64,000 nt of DNA from Ktedonospora formicarum (GCF_016587355.1 NZ_BNJF01000002.1:620001-684000); one strand, 5' to 3'; positions 51,013-60,924 are shown, counted from the stretch's first letter. Made by a program: numbers and translations. Notes: a model not told the origin generated them from the letters alone.

Positions 51013-51594
51013 CTACAAATCAATCCAATATAACGAGCAGCGCACACCTTCCATAACAACATCTCTTACAACCAGTTCGCCCTGCCCCTCCTCAAGACAT
51101 GCCAAAATAGGGTTATTCTTGACATAGAGTAACCTGCCACCATTCTTCTCAATGATACGCACAGAGGCAGGATTCTCGTCCTCGATAGTGAATGAAATGC
51201 CGGGGAGGTCCCATTTACGTGTCTCCGCCAAAAGCAAAGCAAGCTGACGTGTGCCATAACCTTTGCCGCGATAAGAGGGGCGAACATTGTAGCCTGAATG
51301 CCCATTGAAGCGCTCATAAGGTGGTTCCAAGTGAGGTCGAAAGCGAATCTCGCCGATCACCACCTCTCCATCCTTGAGCAATAGATATGTCTGTTGCGCG
51401 GGAAAGCCTGGAGGTAGGCCTATGCCTTGTGCCTCCTCCTCAAGTTCACGTACGAAGGCAGCAAAGTTAGTGCGAGCCAATTCAATGTTGTTATAATTGT
51501 ACTCCTCACCATATGTCAGGTGCTCATCTACCATCGCCAGATACGCAGACCCATGCTCAGGGCCAGGTTTCACGAGCTCCAATTTTTCTATCAC
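51013..51594 (-). CDS. GNAT family N-acetyltransferase
   Basis: The 193-residue protein has the GNAT fold. VVIGEIRFRPH is strand 4, SGYNVRPSYRGKGYGTRQLA holds the acetyl-CoA pyrophosphate loop (R-x-x-G-x-G/A as RGKGYG), and FTIEDENPASVRIIEKNGGR is the typical later helix and beta bulge. It transfers an acetyl group to an amine, but the acceptor is unknown. It is not coupled to a neighbour. Confidence 0.88.
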   Translation of the reverse strand: MIEKLELVKPGPEHGSAYLAMVDEHLTYGEEYNYNNIELARTNFAAFVRELEEEAQGIGLPPGFPAQQTYLLLKDGEVVIGEIRFRPHLEPPYERFNGHSGYNVRPSYRGKGYGTRQLALLLAETRKWDLPGISFTIEDENPASVRIIEKNGGRLLYVKNNPILACLEEGQGELVVRDVVMEGVRCSLYWIDL

Positions 51595-51660
51595 GTATCA
51601 CATCCTTGAGAAAATAGAAAATATAATGAAAGAAGCTTCTAAACGCTGTGTAATTTTCTA

Positions 51661-52071
51661 CTACTCGGATGCCAGGGCATCACGCAAATCAGAAGGTAGG
51701 GGGCGAGCACGCTCAGTCTCAGGGTCCATCGCAACAATCGTCATCTCGCCTTCTGCGAGGGGCGCTCCCTCATTGTCATCTTGCCATGCGCGGGCTGTAA
51801 AGGTAAGGCTCCACGAACTGCCGCCAACGCGGGCTACACGCGCCTCCACACGTAACAGATCGTCATAGCGAATTGCGCCACGAAAGTCACAACTGACATG
51901 TACGCGCGGAAAGACCACCCCTGGCAGAGGTTTAACATAGGGGAAACCGATAGAGCGCATCAGTTCGTGCTCGACAACTTCCATATAGCGCAACATGGCC
52001 GTGAAATGGATACGCCCTGAACTATCGACATCGGGGAATGGAACACGAATCTGTACACTTGCTCGCGGCAT
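51661..52071 (-). CDS. Acyl-CoA thioesterase, hotdog fold (4HBT type)
   Basis: The 136-residue protein starts with QIRVPFPDVDSSGRIHFTAM, matching the D-x-D/S-x-G-x-x-x-F/Y segment of 4-hydroxybenzoyl-CoA thioesterase-like enzymes, followed by LRYMEVVEHELMRSIGF and CDFRGAIRYDDLLRVEARV. The active-site acidic residue is D in FPDVD. It should hydrolyse acyl-CoA to free acid. There is an IS element 205 bp upstream of its start. Substrate unknown. Confidence 0.87.
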   Translation of the reverse strand: MPRASVQIRVPFPDVDSSGRIHFTAMLRYMEVVEHELMRSIGFPYVKPLPGVVFPRVHVSCDFRGAIRYDDLLRVEARVARVGGSSWSLTFTARAWQDDNEGAPLAEGEMTIVAMDPETERARPLPSDLRDALASE

Positions 52072-52225
52072 GGCTTACTCTCACTTCTAGCGCTGGTGCT
52101 CGCACCGAACGCAATTGACACTATACGCCTCCATCGTAGCACATTTCGCGCTTCAATGTCCTCCTATCACTTCAAATCGCAATTATACCTCCATAGTTTC
52201 ACACTATTCGCTTTGCATCAGGCGG

Positions 52226-52244
52226 ATATGAGAGAGTCTCATAT
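52226..52244. promoter_or_regulatory. Inverted repeat before the IS element
   Basis: ATATGAGA-N3-TCTCATAT is a perfect inverted repeat. It lies 33 bp before the left IS end and may be a control site that once served the amidohydrolase now placed downstream of the IS. Confidence 0.4.
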
Positions 52245-52276
52245 GCTATGCTACAAGGCATAACCCTCCATCCTTC

Positions 52277-53237
52277 AGAAAGTGTCTGAACTAAACAAGG
52301 TCGTGCTAGACTGAAAGAAAGGAGACCGCGAGAGCCAAAGAAAGGAACTGATCAGATGAGCGATCACCAGAAGCGCAAAGCCTATCCCTCCGACCTGACA
52401 GATGAGCAGTGGGACCGCTTAGAACCATTGCTGCCTCCTCAAACGCAGTGGAGTCCGCGAGAACGGGTTGAGCGTCGAGAGATCATCAATGGCATTCTCT
52501 ATGTCCTGCGAACCGGCTGTTCGTGGCGACAAATGCCCCATGATCTGCCCAATGGGAAGACGGTGTACCATTATTTCCGTCGCTGGAGCCTGGATGGCAC
52601 CTGGGAGCGGGCGATGAGCAGCTTGCGTCGAGATGTGCGCACCCACATGGGGCGTGATCCCGAACCAAGCGCAGCTATCATTGATAGCCAATCCATCAAA
52701 ACCAGCCCTGTGCGAGGCATCGACCGTGGCTTTGATGCTGGGAAAAAAAACCTACGGACGCAAACGGCACATCCTGGTTGATACCCAGGGGCTTCTTTTA
52801 GCAGTCAAGGTCCATACAGCTCGCCTGATGGATCGGCTGGGAGCACCCTTGCTCTTGCAGGAACTGACAGATCGATTTCCTCGCCTATGTCATCTCTTCG
52901 CTGATAGTGCCTACACTGGCCCGCTCATTGACTGGATCAAAGCCACCTTGGGATGGGAAACCGAAATCGTGCCGAAAGCGGACCAGGAAGATCCCTGGGT
53001 GCTCATCAATGGTGAACCCGTTCGTTTGCCCAAGCCAAAAGGCGGCTTTCAGGTCCAACGTCATCGCTGGAAGATCGAGCGCACTTTTGGGTGGTTCATT
53101 CGTTTCCGACGGTTGGCTCGCGATTATGAAGGCTTGCCCCAGAGCAGTGAGGCATTCATCCAAATCGCTTCCATTCAGCTCTTTCTCAAGCGGTTAACTC
53201 CTTTTCGGCCCTTCTCAATCTAGTTTAGACACTTTCT
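52277..53237 (+). mobile_element. IS5-family insertion sequence, complete
   Basis: Imperfect 17-bp terminal inverted repeats bound the element: AGAAAGTGTCTGAACTA (52277-52293) and the complement of TAGTTTAGACACTTTCT (53221-53237), with 16 of 17 matching. Inside is one transposase in two overlapping frames. Length (about 961 bp) and DDE motifs fit IS5. The transposase stop codon TAG is part of the right repeat. A target-site duplication was not evident from the flanks. Confidence 0.88.
52356..53223 (+). CDS. IS5 family transposase (two frames, probable slippage at A8)
   Basis: Frame 1 (52356 to 52781) holds the IS5 N-terminal region DLTDEQWDRLEPLLPPQTQW and the first catalytic Asp in AAIIDSQSIK. 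It meets AAAAAAAA at 52743-52750. Frame 2, in use from that run to 53223, holds GRKRHILVDTQGLLLAV, the second Asp in LFADSAYTG and the Glu in RWKIERTFGW. All three DDE residues are present. Deleting one A, as polymerase slippage would do, joins them at FDAGKKTYGRKRH. IS5 relatives are known to use frameshifting at A runs, so the element may be active. Confidence 0.85.
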
Positions 53238-53264
53238 CAGAACTAGAAAGTAAGAGGTTAACAC

Positions 53265-54926
53265 GTGACGATAGGTAGCATTGAGACGCTTATTCGAGGA
53301 GCTCAGATAGTAGATGGGAGCGGCAATCCCTGGTATTACGGAGATATCGCCATTGAGGGTAGCCACATTCGCTCCATTATGCCTCCCGGGCAGATCTCAA
53401 CTGGAGCCGCGCGTGAGGTTGTTGAGGCTGAGGGGCTCGTTGCCTCACCCGGCTTTATCGATATTCTCAGCCATTCACACATACCGCTCTTCCATGATGC
53501 ACACGATCTCTCGAAAATCACGCAAGGCGTGACGACAGAGATAATGGGCGAAGGTTGGACACCCGCGCCTGTGGGCGGGCATATCGCCGATAGCCTGGCG
53601 GACCTGTCACAGCGGGAGCATGCTCTGGCCGGGGAATGGGTGGAAAAGGCGAAAGATTGGACGCGCTTTCGTCATTGGTTGGAGGCATTGGTCAGGCGGG
53701 GAGTTAGCCCTAATGTTGGCTCATTCCTGGGTGGAGGAACATTGCGCGAATATGCGATGGGCCTGCGCATGGGCACACCAACGCCAGACGAGCTTTCAAC
53801 AATGCGCCGCGTCATGGCAGAAGCGATGGAGGATGGCGCATTTGGCGTCTCCTATGCCCTGATTTATCCACCTGATACCTACACCACTACTGATGAATTG
53901 ATCGAGGTGGCAAAGATAGCCTCCCGCTATGGTGGAATCTACATCTCACATCTTCGCTCCGAAGGTGCCCAGCTTCTAGACGCGATTGAAGAGGCGATTG
54001 CCATTGGCAAAGCTGCGAATCTGCCTGTTGAGATCTATCATCTCAAAGCTAGCGGCTCACAAAACTGGTTCAGGATGGAGGAAGCTATCAAACGTATTCA
54101 GCAAGCGCGGGATAGCGGCCTGGATGTAACTGCTGACATGTATCCCTATGTAGGGTCGGGCACAGGCCTGACCTCCATTTTGCCGCCATGGTTGGCAGAA
54201 GGTGGTTCGCTCTATGAACGCCTAAACGATTCAGCCATTCGTGATAAGGTACGCGCTGAAGTGCTCAATCCCTCTGGCGATTGGGAGGCAATGGCTCATG
54301 GCATCGGTGCTGAAGGGGTTATGCCGATTGGCTTCGAACGTCCTGAGAATCAAATCTATGTGGGGAGGCGGCTCTCGGAGATCGCAGCCATGCGAGGCCA
54401 GCACTGGATTGATGCCACATTTGACCTGCTGGTCTCGGAACAACAGCGCATCTTCACTATTTACTTTAGCATGGATGAGAACAATGTGAAGCAGGGTCTA
54501 CGCCAACCCTGGGTCACTATTTCAACCGATGCAGGTGGCGTAGACCCTGCCTGGGCGAAAACGGAACTTGGGCCGACACACCCTCGCGCATATGGCACCT
54601 ATCCGCGCGTACTGGGTAAATACGTCCGTGAAGAACGCCTCTTCTCACTAGAGGAAGCCGTTCGTAAGATGACTGGAGCAGTGGCAACTCGCCTGAGATT
54701 ACGTGAACGTGGGCTTCTTCGTCCCGGCTATTACGCTGATATTGTGCTCTTTGATCCCCAAATCATTAGCGACCGCGCGACCTTTGCCGACGCGCACCAA
54801 TTGTCAACTGGTGTCCATCATGTCTGGGTAAATGGAACACGCGTCATTGCACAAGGGCAGCATACCGGCGCGACACCTGGTCAGTTTGTCAAAGGGCCTG
54901 GCACACACAATTCAAAAAATATGTAG
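53265..54926 (+). CDS. N-acyl-D-amino-acid deacylase / D-aminoacylase-like amidohydrolase
   Basis: The 553-residue protein opens IETLIRGAQIVDGSGNPWYY and has VASPGFIDILSHSHIPL with the H-x-H metal pair of amidohydrolases. VTTEIMGEGWTPAP, GGIYISHLRSEG, LPVEIYHLKASG and THPRAYGTYPRVLGKYVREE are the D-aminoacylase family segments. It should remove the acyl group from N-acyl-D-amino acids or a related amide. The GTG start follows AAGAGG. The IS element ends only 27 bp upstream, so its own promoter has been displaced and expression may depend on the IS end. Confidence 0.88.
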   Translation: MTIGSIETLIRGAQIVDGSGNPWYYGDIAIEGSHIRSIMPPGQISTGAAREVVEAEGLVASPGFIDILSHSHIPLFHDAHDLSKITQGVTTEIMGEGWTPAPVGGHIADSLADLSQREHALAGEWVEKAKDWTRFRHWLEALVRRGVSPNVGSFLGGGTLREYAMGLRMGTPTPDELSTMRRVMAEAMEDGAFGVSYALIYPPDTYTTTDELIEVAKIASRYGGIYISHLRSEGAQLLDAIEEAIAIGKAANLPVEIYHLKASGSQNWFRMEEAIKRIQQARDSGLDVTADMYPYVGSGTGLTSILPPWLAEGGSLYERLNDSAIRDKVRAEVLNPSGDWEAMAHGIGAEGVMPIGFERPENQIYVGRRLSEIAAMRGQHWIDATFDLLVSEQQRIFTIYFSMDENNVKQGLRQPWVTISTDAGGVDPAWAKTELGPTHPRAYGTYPRVLGKYVREERLFSLEEAVRKMTGAVATRLRLRERGLLRPGYYADIVLFDPQIISDRATFADAHQLSTGVHHVWVNGTRVIAQGQHTGATPGQFVKGPGTHNSKNM

Positions 54927-55290
54927 TGGTCACAATCCAGCCATCTCATAATACATCATTTATCCGATAAAACAACATGGTCACGCACAAATGCCCATCA
55001 AATGTGGGCTGCTTGGTGGTTTTTATGACTCGCTAAACAGCCCACAGTCATTCCTCAGCTTACATGAGGGCTAACTCGCTTTTGTGGAGAAGCGCTATAG
55101 TGAAGAGAGAAAAGTTGTCTTAGCGCACAGTTTTAGAAGAGATAAATGCCTATGTTCCACTCCTCATGCAACAGAAACGCCGTTGGCTCTAATACTCTCC
55201 TGCCAGAACTTGTTATCCAACATATACCTATGCCTGTAATACGATCAGCCTGTCAAGATTTGGCATCTGCTTCATGAGAGAAGGAAAGAC
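54927..55290. other. Intergenic region with one hairpin
   Basis: TGTGGGCTG (55003-55011) pairs with CAGCCCACA (55038-55046) and may end the amidohydrolase transcript; the loop is 26 nt. AGAGAAGGAAAG precedes the ATG at 55291. Nothing else was recognised in 364 bp. Confidence 0.45.
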
Positions 55291-57828
55291 ATGCGACCAC
55301 GTATCGACCTACGTTTTCGTCCTGGCTTGCTCCTCTTTATTGACGACATAGGCCGCGCTATCTATGAGCAGTTTCAGGCTATTTTGCGCCTGGCACCACT
55401 CGATAGCATACTTTGTCAGGGGATTGCCCTACTTCATTACGCTTCAGATACACACCAGGCTCAACGCCTTCCCCTTACTCATTCTCTCGTTCAAGATACC
55501 ACTCTGGCACTTCCAGATCTATTAGAGGAAGCTATCAAAGAAGTGCAGGCAAGCAAATGTATTACTGCGATCACAAGAGCCGGCTATCCGGTCCCGAACC
55601 CCAGAGCGCAAGTTTATATCATTGGCGATCCGGCCCATAGTCCACTTCCAGAAGTACTCCATATCATCCAAACTCGCTTAGCCTTCATGAAGGCAAATAA
55701 CCTTGTCTGCTATGTCCTACATACAGATCTAGAAACGGGGGCACTTCCAGCTCACCTCTCACCCCATTCTCTCCATGAGTTCCCAACTCCGCTCAAGCCC
55801 CTGGTTGGTAATGCGAGTTTCTGTTACCTCTATCAAGGTGAGCTAACACATCCCACTCTGACTTTTTTATCTGAGAATGAGACCCACTATATCACCGCCG
55901 AAGCACTCTATGCGTTGCTAGCAACTGGTATTACCACCGAACCGTTTTTTGAAAAGATCATGTGTGGAGGAGCCGTCTCCGATGCCCACCTGTGTGTTGG
56001 TAGCCTGGGCACAAGCCTGATTCTCTGCCCACACGACACCATTCTGCACTATTGTAGTATGCGCCTGGGTATCGACCTGCTCACGCGCTGGCTTAAAAAT
56101 ATCAACGAGCCATCAATACCTGCCTCACGCAGTAAAGAGATACAGGCGGGAGCCCATAACCTCGTCTCCTCGCTCGCGGAATGGATATATGACACACAGG
56201 AACGCCCACTAGCAAACGGTCCACAGCGCCTCTGGCATACGCAACGACCAGATATTGGTGGGCGTCGTTTTCCCAGCCTGGCAATACTTGGACGTATATC
56301 ACGTCCAGAAGCACACATGCAAATTTATTCAGTTGAATACACACGCCTCTATCGGTGCCTCTACGAGCGGACACGTGCCCTATTCGCCTGTTTCTGGCCT
56401 GAGTACCTATATGGCATCTCCAGGCATTCAATCAATGATACGAACTCATGGTTAGAGCTTATCTCTAGCCAAGCCAGCAGAGCCAGCATGCAGTATAAAG
56501 CATGGAACGAGATTGCCACGCATGCCTGGGAAGCAACCACCAGCCGCATACGTGATGAGATTCAGGCGACTGTTGAACAGTTATACCTGCTCGAAGATAG
56601 CGGTTTCTTGCTAGCAGGTGTTTATATTAAGGAACTCGATGCCTGGCTGCAACAGGTTCAGGCTTATATTGAATGCTGGCATTACGAGCACGTACATGAT
56701 TATGAAACGGCGCTACAAGATTTTGCCTCGCGTGCTCAAATCTCCACTGAAATGCTCTATGCCAGTACACCTGAGCCCTCCCAATCGGACCAGCTTTCAA
56801 AGCGCGAGATGACCATCCTTCAACATCTTGAAGAGCGTCGTAAGATCCGCCAAAGTCGTGTCCCCTCACCATTGGCTCTACTTTTGATTGCTCTTCCCTT
56901 TATCTTCGCCGTTCTCATCACGCTTCCTAGCATTTATCCCGCAGCCATCACATATATGGGTATAGGAACAATCATTTTTACCATTTTGAGCGGACATAGT
57001 CTCTTTGCCTACCAACGAGGTATAGCAGCACGTGAAGCACGTGAAGATATTTTGAGTTTTTATCGTCGCTATTATGCATATCACTGTGAATTGTGCGAGG
57101 ATCTATTACGCCAGAAGCTACTCGATGAGCTTCAGAAGCAGATACGCATACTACATATCCATCTGGACACCCTCACAGAAAAACTCAGCAAGGTTCACAA
57201 TCATCTTACAAAAGAGATCTCTATTATTCAGACTAACCTCTTCAAGAGCCCTGCTAGCATCCATGATTTTCTCGTCGCAAATGGTGATCCGCTTCAAGAA
57301 AAACGTCAAAATACGCTCGAAGATGTTTCTGAGCAGGCTCATCAGGCCCGCACCTCTTCGCCTACTGAAGATTGGCACCATGCTATATCCTCTATCCAGA
57401 GGCGCTTTCTAACCGGGCTTGTAGAGCAAGACCAGAACATCATGACATTGGCTCCGGAGGATCTTCTCGATTACCTAACAGCTTTCACTCATGAGATAGC
57501 GCGTCCCTACTGTACAGGCGATCTTGTAGAGATACATGCGGCGCTGGGGAAGCCCGAGGTATGGCATGCAGCTCTGTCCCAAGCCAGCAACCAGCTCTAT
57601 CAGTCCGGCTCATATAGCGCTGAGCAATACATGACCTTTATTTGTGGTCGTGAAGCTGATCTGCAAAAGGGTTCCCCCCATTTTCCAGAAAACGCTTATC
57701 CAGTTTACATCTCAGATGCTCACCCATGGCTCCTTATCGCCACTTTTAGCCAGGGCGAAGCCCTCGCAATGGAGAACACCGATGCGCCAACCCGAACTCA
57801 AACACGAATCTTCCGCGCAGACCAATGA
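55291..57828 (+). CDS. Large protein of unknown function with two central membrane segments
   Basis: The 845 residues have an N-terminal cytoplasmic part of about 520, two hydrophobic segments (about 527-545 LALLLIALPFIFAVLITLP, and 551-570 TYMGIGTIIFTILSGHSLF) and a coiled-coil-like C-terminal part (about 590-650, LDTLTEKLSKVHNHLTKEIS). Segments VYIIGDPAHSPLPEV and GSLGTSLILCPHDTILHYCS recall the tubulin-like (Tubulin_2) proteins found in gene clusters of Chloroflexota and Deinococci, but the GTP-binding glycine loop is absent, so this is only a hint. The next gene overlaps it by 47 bp, so they form a pair. No known function is assigned. Confidence 0.75.
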   Translation: MRPRIDLRFRPGLLLFIDDIGRAIYEQFQAILRLAPLDSILCQGIALLHYASDTHQAQRLPLTHSLVQDTTLALPDLLEEAIKEVQASKCITAITRAGYPVPNPRAQVYIIGDPAHSPLPEVLHIIQTRLAFMKANNLVCYVLHTDLETGALPAHLSPHSLHEFPTPLKPLVGNASFCYLYQGELTHPTLTFLSENETHYITAEALYALLATGITTEPFFEKIMCGGAVSDAHLCVGSLGTSLILCPHDTILHYCSMRLGIDLLTRWLKNINEPSIPASRSKEIQAGAHNLVSSLAEWIYDTQERPLANGPQRLWHTQRPDIGGRRFPSLAILGRISRPEAHMQIYSVEYTRLYRCLYERTRALFACFWPEYLYGISRHSINDTNSWLELISSQASRASMQYKAWNEIATHAWEATTSRIRDEIQATVEQLYLLEDSGFLLAGVYIKELDAWLQQVQAYIECWHYEHVHDYETALQDFASRAQISTEMLYASTPEPSQSDQLSKREMTILQHLEERRKIRQSRVPSPLALLLIALPFIFAVLITLPSIYPAAITYMGIGTIIFTILSGHSLFAYQRGIAAREAREDILSFYRRYYAYHCELCEDLLRQKLLDELQKQIRILHIHLDTLTEKLSKVHNHLTKEISIIQTNLFKSPASIHDFLVANGDPLQEKRQNTLEDVSEQAHQARTSSPTEDWHHAISSIQRRFLTGLVEQDQNIMTLAPEDLLDYLTAFTHEIARPYCTGDLVEIHAALGKPEVWHAALSQASNQLYQSGSYSAEQYMTFICGREADLQKGSPHFPENAYPVYISDAHPWLLIATFSQGEALAMENTDAPTRTQTRIFRADQ

Positions 57829-58606
57829 AACAAATACAGACACCGAAGCTATCCGCTCATACATGGGCTGGTATCCGCGTTGGTGGTTGCTCTCCGCCTT
57901 CTTTAGCTCTCTCATCGTCATCACAGGGTTGGCTATCTGGGATACCTGGCTCTGTTCGATCTCTCAATTAGAAACAAACGCAGCCCTCATCTGTCACCTC
58001 AAAGGTATGCCATATCTAATACAAATCGTCCTGATCTGGCTCCTCTTTGCTCTTCTCTGGCTCCTCATGTTCATCTTTTGCTTCAAACCTATTGAGGTTT
58101 CTTCTAAGCAGCAAGGTCGCATAGCAAATCTACTTCGAGCCGCAAGCAACTTCAAGCCACTACGACCAGTCCTCGTTGTGCAAGGTATCCTTTCCTGGCT
58201 ACTAATCATCATCTTGTGGTGGCGCGATGACTCTCCGCCAGTAGCAATCGCAATGCTGGCTATCTGCGTTTTTCTTGCTCACACTCATCTCTTTTATCGC
58301 AGCACGTCAGAACGCAAACGGCTCTACCTCAGCGCTTACGGCATGCTCTGTCTAAGCCTCCTCTTCATTGAGCTACTCTTTAAGCGGAACTTCCAGACTC
58401 ATCTCTCCAGCGAATGGCCCTTGATCAGCTTTGAAATCATCATGGTATTCATTGGTATTGGAGCGATGCTCTGGCACCATCAACCTGACACACAAACCAG
58501 CATCATCACGCAACCACTTCCCATTCGCCAGCATGCAAGTCGCATCTCACCTCTGACGGTATTCTCAGCCCTCTGGCCCTTTAATCACCTCTTCCCTCCG
58601 CGCTAA
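57782..58606 (+). CDS. Six-segment membrane protein, partner of the 845-residue protein
   Basis: From the ATG at 57782 (GGAGA 7 nt upstream) the 274-residue protein has a polar start and six hydrophobic segments: LLSAFFSSLIVITGLAIW, IQIVLIWLLFALLWLLMFI, VVQGILSWLLIIILWW, AIAMLAICVFLAHTHLF, LYLSAYGMLCLSLLFIELLF and LISFEIIMVFIGIGAMLW. A longer frame from 57644 lies wholly within the upstream gene and is not favoured. The 47-bp overlap with the 845-residue gene points to coupled translation and a joint membrane complex. No family recognised. Confidence 0.75.
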   Translation: MRQPELKHESSAQTNETNTDTEAIRSYMGWYPRWWLLSAFFSSLIVITGLAIWDTWLCSISQLETNAALICHLKGMPYLIQIVLIWLLFALLWLLMFIFCFKPIEVSSKQQGRIANLLRAASNFKPLRPVLVVQGILSWLLIIILWWRDDSPPVAIAMLAICVFLAHTHLFYRSTSERKRLYLSAYGMLCLSLLFIELLFKRNFQTHLSSEWPLISFEIIMVFIGIGAMLWHHQPDTQTSIITQPLPIRQHASRISPLTVFSALWPFNHLFPPR

Positions 58607-58846
58607 GTGTGAAATACCGTAGAAAGTGCGAACCAACCGCACAAGGAGCCGCTTCGGAATGCTTGTATGCCATTTATCAGTCTTAAAAGCATATCTTAAC
58701 GAAATCTTAATGCGATGGCTTGCATGGCCCATTGAACGTTTAGATGCTTGTTGATATTATTAAAATATGGTTAAACTCACTTCAGCCCAAACATGCGGCA
58801 GACATATACCATCAATAAAAATTACAATCATATCAGGAGAGATTGT

Positions 58847-59755
58847 ATGATAAATAGGCTCTTTGGCTCAAAAAAACGACGCACACCAGATGAACAACCA
58901 GAACAATTCGGACGCGCCAAGCCCTTAGAAGAGATCGTCAACCAGCGCCGTTATCGTACAGATATCCCCTATTTCTTTCCCAAAGATATCAATGAACAGG
59001 ATCGCTTAAATTTCCAACATTATGCTTTACGTCACTTCCTCAGAGGCAACTATATAGCGCCACTGGCAAAAATAGAGATTCATGATATTCTCGATGTAGG
59101 TAGTGGAAGTGGCATCTGGCCTCAGGAAATGGCACAAGAGTTCACGGATGCAAAGGTCGTGGGTATTGACATTGAATTACCGCTTTCAATGTCAAATATG
59201 CCCAGGAACAGCTTGTTGCTTCAAGGTAACGTGCTAAAAGGCTTACCCTTTCAAGATGAAGCATTTGACTTTGTGCATGAACGTCTACTGGCCGCCGCCA
59301 TCCCCGCCCAGAGTTGGCAGCCTGTTGTCAATGAACTGGCACGCGTCACTCGCCCAGGTGGCTTCGTTGAGATGATTGAAGTAGCCGATGTGTTTGTTAA
59401 TGGAGGTCCCAACTCATTACGCTTAATAGATTGGTGGCGTCAAGCAGGAGCGAGAACTGGCTTTGATTCCACTCCAATTAAAAATCTTTCGATACTCTTA
59501 ACTCATGCCGGGATCACCAATATCACACACACAACGCTCCCTATACCAATGGGTAAATGGGCAGGGCGCGTTGGCGAAATGATGAGCAAGGATCTTCACC
59601 TGGTTTTTAACAATCTACGAGTCGCCTGCGCAAAACTAGGTATCGCTTCCGAAAAGGAGTATGAACGTACCTGGGAGGCCCTTCCACAGGAATGGGAGAG
59701 ACTACAGACAAGTTTTGTTTTTTTCCTGGCTTATGGACAGAAACCACAGGCTTAA
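58847..59755 (+). CDS. Class I SAM-dependent methyltransferase
   Basis: From the ATG at 58847 (AGGAGA 7 nt upstream) the 302-residue protein has motif I ILDVGSGSGIWPQEMAQEF near residue 85, KVVGIDIELPLS with the ribose-binding acidic residue, and a motif ELARVTRPGGFVEMIEVAD near 170. It transfers a methyl group from SAM to an unknown acceptor. An earlier in-frame ATG at 58793 lacks a ribosome site. The gene follows the two-gene membrane system, but 240 bp separate them. Confidence 0.87.
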   Translation: MINRLFGSKKRRTPDEQPEQFGRAKPLEEIVNQRRYRTDIPYFFPKDINEQDRLNFQHYALRHFLRGNYIAPLAKIEIHDILDVGSGSGIWPQEMAQEFTDAKVVGIDIELPLSMSNMPRNSLLLQGNVLKGLPFQDEAFDFVHERLLAAAIPAQSWQPVVNELARVTRPGGFVEMIEVADVFVNGGPNSLRLIDWWRQAGARTGFDSTPIKNLSILLTHAGITNITHTTLPIPMGKWAGRVGEMMSKDLHLVFNNLRVACAKLGIASEKEYERTWEALPQEWERLQTSFVFFLAYGQKPQA

Positions 59756-59797
59756 AATAGAGGCTTGAGCAATTTCAACTAGCGGCCCTTTTTGAAT

Positions 59798-59829
59798 GGG
59801 GTTGTACTTAATACAACGTGTACAACCCC
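59798..59829. terminator. Hairpin between convergent methyltransferase genes
   Basis: GGGGTTGTAC (59798-59807) pairs with GTACAACCCC (59820-59829). It lies between two convergent stops, without a long T run. Confidence 0.5.
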
Positions 59830-59872
59830 TCTCATGCATTTAATGAGAATCCATACAGGTTAGCAACTCTTG

Positions 59873-60475
59873 CTATAACAGGCCTCTATTATTTGCACGA
59901 TAGGCCAGGCTCAAACCCTTGCCCAGCGATAATACTATACGTTCGAAATCCGGCAACATTTCCAATGCTTGCAGATAGCCTGCAACCTCTTCAGGATGTG
60001 ACAAAATGTTATCAGCCAGTAGTATAACGTCCTCAGTAAGCTTCGGTAAGAGGTACGCCAGTTGCGCAGGGGCGCTATAGCGGTCAGCGTCAAAGAAGAC
60101 GCAATCGAATGGACCGGGCAGACTTTTCACGATCTCAGTGGCGTCGCCACATTTAAGTTCAACAATTTTGCGCAGTCCTGCCCGCCGCAAATTTTCATCC
60201 GCTAGCGCCTGCTTATTTGCGTCCCGATCAATACTGGTGACTTGTCCATCACTGTGAGCAACAGCCTGAGCCAACCAGATTGTACTATAGCCGTTAGAGG
60301 TTCCAATTTCTAATAGATGTTTGCGCCTGCTACTGCGCAATAAGATGTTCAAAAAGTGCGCCGTTTCAGGTTCCAGATTTAACATCTTATGAGCACGGTT
60401 GTGTTCACGCTTATCATTTTCCATGCCCTTCTTGTAAAGCTCATCTAGCAGTGACCTCAAATCGGCATCGTCCAT
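59873..60475 (-). CDS. O-methyltransferase, caffeoyl-CoA/COMT type
   Basis: The 200-residue protein matches the small class I O-methyltransferases. HLLEIGTSNGYSTIWLAQAV is the SAM-binding motif, QVTSIDRDANKQALADENLR includes the ribose-binding Asp, and DCVFFDADR carries the Asp ligand for a divalent metal. It probably methylates a hydroxyl of an aromatic or other small molecule. It faces the other methyltransferase tail to tail. Confidence 0.88.
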   Translation of the reverse strand: MDDADLRSLLDELYKKGMENDKREHNRAHKMLNLEPETAHFLNILLRSSRRKHLLEIGTSNGYSTIWLAQAVAHSDGQVTSIDRDANKQALADENLRRAGLRKIVELKCGDATEIVKSLPGPFDCVFFDADRYSAPAQLAYLLPKLTEDVILLADNILSHPEEVAGYLQALEMLPDFERIVLSLGKGLSLAYRANNRGLL

Positions 60476-60924
60476 ATGCCTCTCCTCTCACTATCTCGTA
60501 TACATCCACTATTTAAATATTCAAGAGTGTAACATACGCTCTTTCCCCCACTCAATACATAGATGCATGAGAAACTCCTCATTCGTCTCCAATGTTCTTC
60601 TCATCATCACTTGTTATCCTGTTACATATACATGACCAGACTTTGATTATCCTGGAATGAATATCAAGTCAAGGCATCAATTCTTCTATAAAAGGAAAGC
60701 TGCTCACTTGTGCTTCCTGACAAATTAGATGGCCTCATTTATTGGAAAACTCTCATCTGTTTCCAATCAAAAGCCAATGAATGAGGATTACATTGGACAC
60801 ATAATGCAGCGCTTTTATGAAGGATGAACAGGCAGCATCAGACCTAAACCGTACCCATCATGCAACCATCGAGGGCATAAATCATCTTTCTAAAAACACT
60901 ACAATAAAGAGGGAAACACTTCCT
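60476..60924. other. Intergenic region before the glycosyltransferase
   Basis: No gene was recognised here. An ATG at 60817 is in frame with the glycosyltransferase and would add 36 residues, but it lacks a ribosome site. No clear promoter pair or hairpin was seen. Confidence 0.35.

Noticed and set aside
57644..57781. N-terminal extension of the six-segment membrane protein
   Set aside because: The added 46 residues lie entirely inside the upstream gene, and GGAGA precedes the ATG at 57782.
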